From Asaia bogorensis (GTDB lineage: Bacteria > Pseudomonadota > Alphaproteobacteria > Acetobacterales > Acetobacteraceae), in contig CAMBXJ010000102.1 in NCBI GenBank assembly GCA_945871455.1, positions 1-10,371 on the forward strand: a stretch of 10,371 nucleotides of DNA, written 5' to 3'. Positions 7,440-10,371 of the stretch are shown in pieces. Numbering within the stretch: the first letter of the stretch is position 1; the number at the start of each line of letters is the position of its first letter. The translations under genes and the position numbers were made by a program. The notes under the pieces are model-generated. The model did not search any database. It had not been told where the DNA came from and saw only the letters and a list, made by a program, of their open reading frames with translations.

Positions 7440-9056
7440 TCAGGTGCCACTCTTCAGGCGCAAATCTTCGTATGGGGCCGAATACGGGTGCCCCGCGATC
7501 AGGGAGAGAGCAGATTCCGCGACCCGCGCCCCCTGGCCGTTGAGGAATGCGAGCTGCCAGATCGGTGCATAGACGGCGCGTTCATGGATCAATTGCTGCA
7601 TCTTGTGCAGGATCGTCTCCCGGCGGGAGCGGTCGACTTCATCGGCCTGTTTCACGAACAACTCGTCGATATCGGGATAGCTGCCATAGACATAGGCGCC
7701 CCCCTTGACCACGAACGTCTCCATCCTGGTCGCGGCATTGCCGAAGGCCCCACTGCCGCCCTGAATGATGTTGCGATATTTCTTCTCGGAATACCCCTTG
7801 GTGAAGGCGGCCCGCTCGATCGGGCGCAGTCTGGCTTTGATGCCGACTTCCTGAAGGTTGTTCAATGCGGCTTCGGCCAGGTTGGAGTAGGACGAATCGC
7901 AGTAATAGTCTCCGGCATCGAAGCCACCGGGGAACCCTGCCTCGGCCAACAGGGCGCGCGCGCGCGCCTGATCGAAGGTCGGCGACGGCGGTTGCCAATA
8001 GAAATCGTAGCCTTTCGGCACGATACTCCCCGTGATCAGTGAATGGCCCAGGGTGAGAGCACGGTTGATGGAGTTGTAGTCGAGCGCGAAGGTGACGGCC
8101 TTGCGGACGCGCACGTCGTGCCAGGGCGATTTCGGATCCCACTGGTCGGCGAAGTACAGCCAAAACGGGGAGTTGATGATGACCGGTTTGAGCTCCAGGC
8201 CGGGCGAGCGGCGCAACTCCTCGGCAAGTTCGCCCCGGATGGAGTAGGCGATATCGACCTCACCGCGTTTCAGCGCGGCAAGCCTTGTCGTTTCATCCGG
8301 GATCACTTTCAGGACCAGGCGTTTCACTGTCGGCGGCTTGCGCCAGTAGCCTTCGAACGCCTCCAGCACCAGTTCCACGCCCGGGTTGAAGGACACGAAC
8401 CTGTAAGGCCCGGCACCGACCGGCGCCTTTTTAAAACCAGCCTCTCCGACGCTTTCGACATAGGACTTCGGCACGATCCAACCGGCACCGGTGACGCCCG
8501 CGTAATAGGTCAGGAAGTCAGGCCACGGCTTATGCAGCCGGAAGACGACTTGCCTGGAACCGGAAGTCTCCACCGTGGCGACCTTATCCTTGATGAATTT
8601 CGCGGCGTTGCCTCGGTAGCGTTCGAATGAGTATTTCACGTCCTCCGCCGTGACTGGCGCGCCGTTGTGGAATGTCGTTCCCTGCCGGATCACAAATGTG
8701 TGGCTGAGACCGTCGGCGGAGGGCGTATAGGAATCCGCCAGGGCCAGGTCGAAGGGCTTACCGGGCATCGCCTTCACCATTCCGTCATGCATGGCATAAA
8801 GCAGCATGAACGGCGTCACGATCCCCGGGGTTTCGGCCGGGTCGAACCAGGTGGGTGCCAGTGAGATATGCGAGGCCCAGACAAGTTGCCCTTTCGGTGC
8901 TGCAACGGCGGGACCTGCGCGGGTGGCGAGCAGTCCGAACGCTGTCAGGGCCATGATGTCGCGGCGGGTAAAGTCAGCGATTGAGTGCCGTTGGCTAGGT
9001 TGTTGACCATCCGCGAGCAATTGCGTGCGGTCGTCGTACCAGTTTGTCGAACCCAT
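7440..9056 (-). CDS. ABC transporter substrate-binding protein, family 5 (peptide/nickel type), Tat-exported
   Basis: This is a periplasmic receptor of the SBP_bac_5 family (DppA/OppA/NikA type), which hands peptides, nickel or other solutes to an ABC importer. The 538-residue precursor has a twin-arginine signal: TRRDIMALTAFGLLATRAG at 30-48 with the Arg pair at 31-32, and likely cleavage near AVAAP (50-54). The n-region of about 30 residues is long. Family landmarks are FHNGAPVTAEDVKYSFER (129-146), PVGAGPYRF (212-220), LKRGEVDIAYS (262-272) and DVRVRKAVTFALD (314-326). The length is usual for the family. GGGAGG lies a few bases before the ATG at 9054-9056, which supports the long N-terminus; a start at Met35 would remove the Arg pair. 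No ABC permease or ATPase gene is in the window, so it is an orphan here and its substrate is unknown. Confidence 0.92.
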   Translation of the reverse strand: MGSTNWYDDRTQLLADGQQPSQRHSIADFTRRDIMALTAFGLLATRAGPAVAAPKGQLVWASHISLAPTWFDPAETPGIVTPFMLLYAMHDGMVKAMPGKPFDLALADSYTPSADGLSHTFVIRQGTTFHNGAPVTAEDVKYSFERYRGNAAKFIKDKVATVETSGSRQVVFRLHKPWPDFLTYYAGVTGAGWIVPKSYVESVGEAGFKKAPVGAGPYRFVSFNPGVELVLEAFEGYWRKPPTVKRLVLKVIPDETTRLAALKRGEVDIAYSIRGELAEELRRSPGLELKPVIINSPFWLYFADQWDPKSPWHDVRVRKAVTFALDYNSINRALTLGHSLITGSIVPKGYDFYWQPPSPTFDQARARALLAEAGFPGGFDAGDYYCDSSYSNLAEAALNNLQEVGIKARLRPIERAAFTKGYSEKKYRNIIQGGSGAFGNAATRMETFVVKGGAYVYGSYPDIDELFVKQADEVDRSRRETILHKMQQLIHERAVYAPIWQLAFLNGQGARVAESALSLIAGHPYSAPYEDLRLKSGT

Positions 9057-9131
9057 AACTGCCTCCCTGTCGTGTGACTCCCGGAGTGTTGCAATACAGT
9101 TAGGTCAGATATGCGTTCATTACAATGTATT

Positions 9132-9156
9132 TGTCAGAAATAGGGAAATTTTGACA
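9132..9156. promoter_or_regulatory. Imperfect 25-bp palindrome, possible operator, in the AT-rich gap
   Basis: TGTCAGAAAT (9132-9141), centre AGGGA and AATTTTGACA (9147-9156) form inverted arms that match at 8 of 10 positions, with perfect outer TGTCA/TGACA. It lies in the AT-rich 254-bp gap (9057-9310) upstream of the family 5 receptor gene, about 75 bases before its start codon, where a regulator could bind. The right arm also contains TTGACA on the plus strand, but no plus-strand gene follows. A confident promoter for the receptor gene could not be picked out of the gap. Confidence 0.25.
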
Positions 9157-9283
9157 TTTCGTTAGTGCATTACCTCATATTTTCATATCAATCAGCCCGC
9201 GTTTCCACGCAATCGACCCCGGAGCCACAGGTCTACGCAGCAATACCCACGGCCAAAAATTACCCGCCATGAAGCCATCCGGT

Positions 9284-9309
9284 CGCGGCGATAGGGAACC
9301 GACGCCGCG
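9284..9309 (-). terminator. GC-rich hairpin just after the chrA pair
   Basis: On the minus strand, CGCGGCG (9309-9303), a 12-base loop and CGCCGCG (9290-9284) form a perfect 7-bp stem starting one base after the TAG stop of the second chrA-like gene. No U tract follows directly. It could be a 3'-end stabilising hairpin or part of a Rho-assisted terminator rather than a standard intrinsic terminator. Confidence 0.35.
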
Positions 9310-9310
9310 T

Positions 9311-9841
9311 CTACCGCAACACCCCCGCCGCCCCCAACGCCGCCGCCGCCCCAAGGACGATCAGCGGATGCAACTTGGTCGCGGTGAAAACCGTCGTTGC
9401 CGCGGCGGTCAGCGCGAAAGTCGGCCAACCCGTGGTGGTCGTCATGGCCAGCATGATCGCGCCCGCCGCGATCAGCCCCGCCGTTACCGGCACAAGACCA
9501 GCCTGCACCGCGCGCCGCCATCCCGCATTGCGAAACCGGTCCCACAGTTTGGCGGCGAAGTAGGTCAGCAGCGACGACGGCAGGCAGAGCGCGCCGATCG
9601 CCACGAACGCGCCGGGCAGCCCGCTGACCCGCCAGCCGATCAGCACGACCACCAGCATGTTCGGACCCGGCGACGCCTGCGCCAGCGCGAACAGCGACGC
9701 GAACTCCCCGGGGGTCAGCCAGGGATGTACCTCTATCACCTGCCGCTGCATTTCGGGCAGCACGGTAACCCCGCCGCCGAACGCCAGCAGCGACAACTGT
9801 CCGAATATCAAAGCCAACTCGGTCAGCGGCGATCCGGTCAT
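9311..9841 (-). CDS. chrA: ChrA-family chromate transporter, half-size subunit (downstream partner)
   Basis: This is an inner-membrane protein of the CHR (chromate ion transporter) family, whose studied members export chromate by a secondary mechanism. At 176 residues it is a single CHR domain (short-chain type), about half the length of classical two-domain ChrA. Visible family features are LAFGGGVTVLPEMQRQV near the start (19-35), WLTPGEF (41-47) and AQASPGPN (54-61), with several hydrophobic spans after residue 60. The ATG at 9839-9841 overlaps the stop of the upstream half-size gene (ATGA), so the two are co-translated and probably form a heterodimer equal to one full ChrA. Real chromate resistance is not established by family membership. 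A GC-rich hairpin follows the stop. Confidence 0.88.
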   Translation of the reverse strand: MTGSPLTELALIFGQLSLLAFGGGVTVLPEMQRQVIEVHPWLTPGEFASLFALAQASPGPNMLVVVLIGWRVSGLPGAFVAIGALCLPSSLLTYFAAKLWDRFRNAGWRRAVQAGLVPVTAGLIAAGAIMLAMTTTTGWPTFALTAAATTVFTATKLHPLIVLGAAAALGAAGVLR

Positions 9842-10371
9842 GGCCGCGGCCGGAGCGTGCGATGCGCCAACAGGATGGACACCGGCGCCACCACCGCCAA
9901 CACCGCCGGCAACGGCCAGCGAAACAGCGCGATCGCGGCCAGGGTCGCCAGCCCCACCACGATGCTGACCGGACGGGTGCGCAATGGCGCCGATATCTTC
10001 AGCGCCATGGACAGGACCAACGCCGATGCCGCCGCCGCCAAACCGGCAAACGCATCGGCCACGACTGGCACATCGGCAAACCGGTCGTAAACCGAGGCCA
10101 AAGCCAGCACGATCGCCATCGGTGCCGCGAGCAATCCGGTAACCCCGGCCAGAGAGCCGAGCGGCCCGTGGAAACGGGCGCCGAGGGCAACGGCGACGTT
10201 GATGACATTCGGGCCGGGAAGGAACTGGCACAGACTGAGAAGATCGGTGAACTCGGCGGCGGTCAGCCAACGCCGCTGCTCCACGATCATCCGGCGCGCC
10301 CAGGGAAGCACACCGCCAAAGCCGCACAGACCGACGCTGAGGAAACCAATCAACAGACCCGCCAGCGTCGG
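9838..10371 (-). CDS. chrA: ChrA-family chromate transporter, half-size subunit (upstream partner, 5' end cut by the window)
   Basis: This is the other single-domain CHR-family membrane protein, with 177 residues visible. It shows GLCGFGGVLPWARRMIVEQ, then RRWLTAAEFTDLL and QFLPGPNVINV, the same FGG...PGPN pattern as its partner but with a distinct sequence. Hydrophobic segments follow to a basic tail. The reading frame stays open to the right edge, and the first visible residues, PTLAGLLIGFL, already belong to the first membrane helix, so the start codon most likely lies just outside the window. A TTG at 10351-10353 is an unlikely start because it would cut that helix. Its TGA overlaps the ATG of the downstream half. 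Function as part of a chromate or related anion exporter is inferred from family only. Confidence 0.88.
   Translation of the reverse strand, partial: PTLAGLLIGFLSVGLCGFGGVLPWARRMIVEQRRWLTAAEFTDLLSLCQFLPGPNVINVAVALGARFHGPLGSLAGVTGLLAAPMAIVLALASVYDRFADVPVVADAFAGLAAAASALVLSMALKISAPLRTRPVSIVVGLATLAAIALFRWPLPAVLAVVAPVSILLAHRTLRPRP

Noticed and set aside
9151..9180. Perfect TTGACA on the plus strand in the AT-rich gap as a promoter
   Set aside because: No good -10 box lies at 16-18 bases, and no plus-strand gene follows; everything downstream to the right edge is coded on the minus strand.
9192..9545. Minus-strand open frame of 117 codons overlapping the end of the chrA-like gene
   Set aside because: It is out of frame with the well-supported CHR protein, is glycine- and arginine-rich, and has no family similarity or ribosome binding site.

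Overview
The window is high-GC bacterial DNA with the gene content and order of an alphaproteobacterium. The nusA-ylxR/L7Ae-infB block, the alphaproteobacterial-type N-terminus of IF2, the fused YlxR-L7Ae protein and orphan TctC/Bug-type solute receptors point to the Rhodospirillales, most likely Acetobacteraceae. That placement is a judgement from remembered protein similarity; no search was run.

Region 1 (1-6022, all minus strand) is the conserved transcription/translation operon, transcribed right to left: rimP, nusA, a YlxR-L7Ae fusion gene, infB and the first codons of rbfA, which leaves the window on the left. The genes are tightly packed: 27 bp between rimP and nusA, 22 bp between nusA and ylxR, a 4-base ATGA overlap at ylxR/infB, and a TTGA overlap at infB/rbfA. 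Two things stand out. A well-formed intrinsic terminator lies directly before the rimP start codon, where it can only act on the operon's own leader, which suggests NusA autoregulation by attenuation. An 88-bp pair of inverted REP-like palindromes sits inside the 5' coding part of the ylxR fusion gene without breaking its frame.

Region 2 (6026-6334) is a divergent intergenic region between the operon and the plus-strand gene that follows. It holds the terminator and a weak promoter candidate.

Region 3 (6335-9056) has two convergent genes for unrelated solute-binding proteins. One is a Sec-exported TctC/Bug-type receptor (plus strand). The other is a Tat-exported family 5 (peptide/nickel type) ABC receptor (minus strand). 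Neither has its membrane partners in the window.

Region 4 (9057-10371) is an AT-rich intergenic stretch followed by a pair of half-size ChrA chromate-transporter-family genes on the minus strand. They overlap by 4 bases, and the upstream one is cut by the right edge.

Most of the window is ordinary housekeeping and transport content. I see no clear new multi-gene system. The best leads are regulatory or structural: the leader terminator and the in-gene palindromic repeat.
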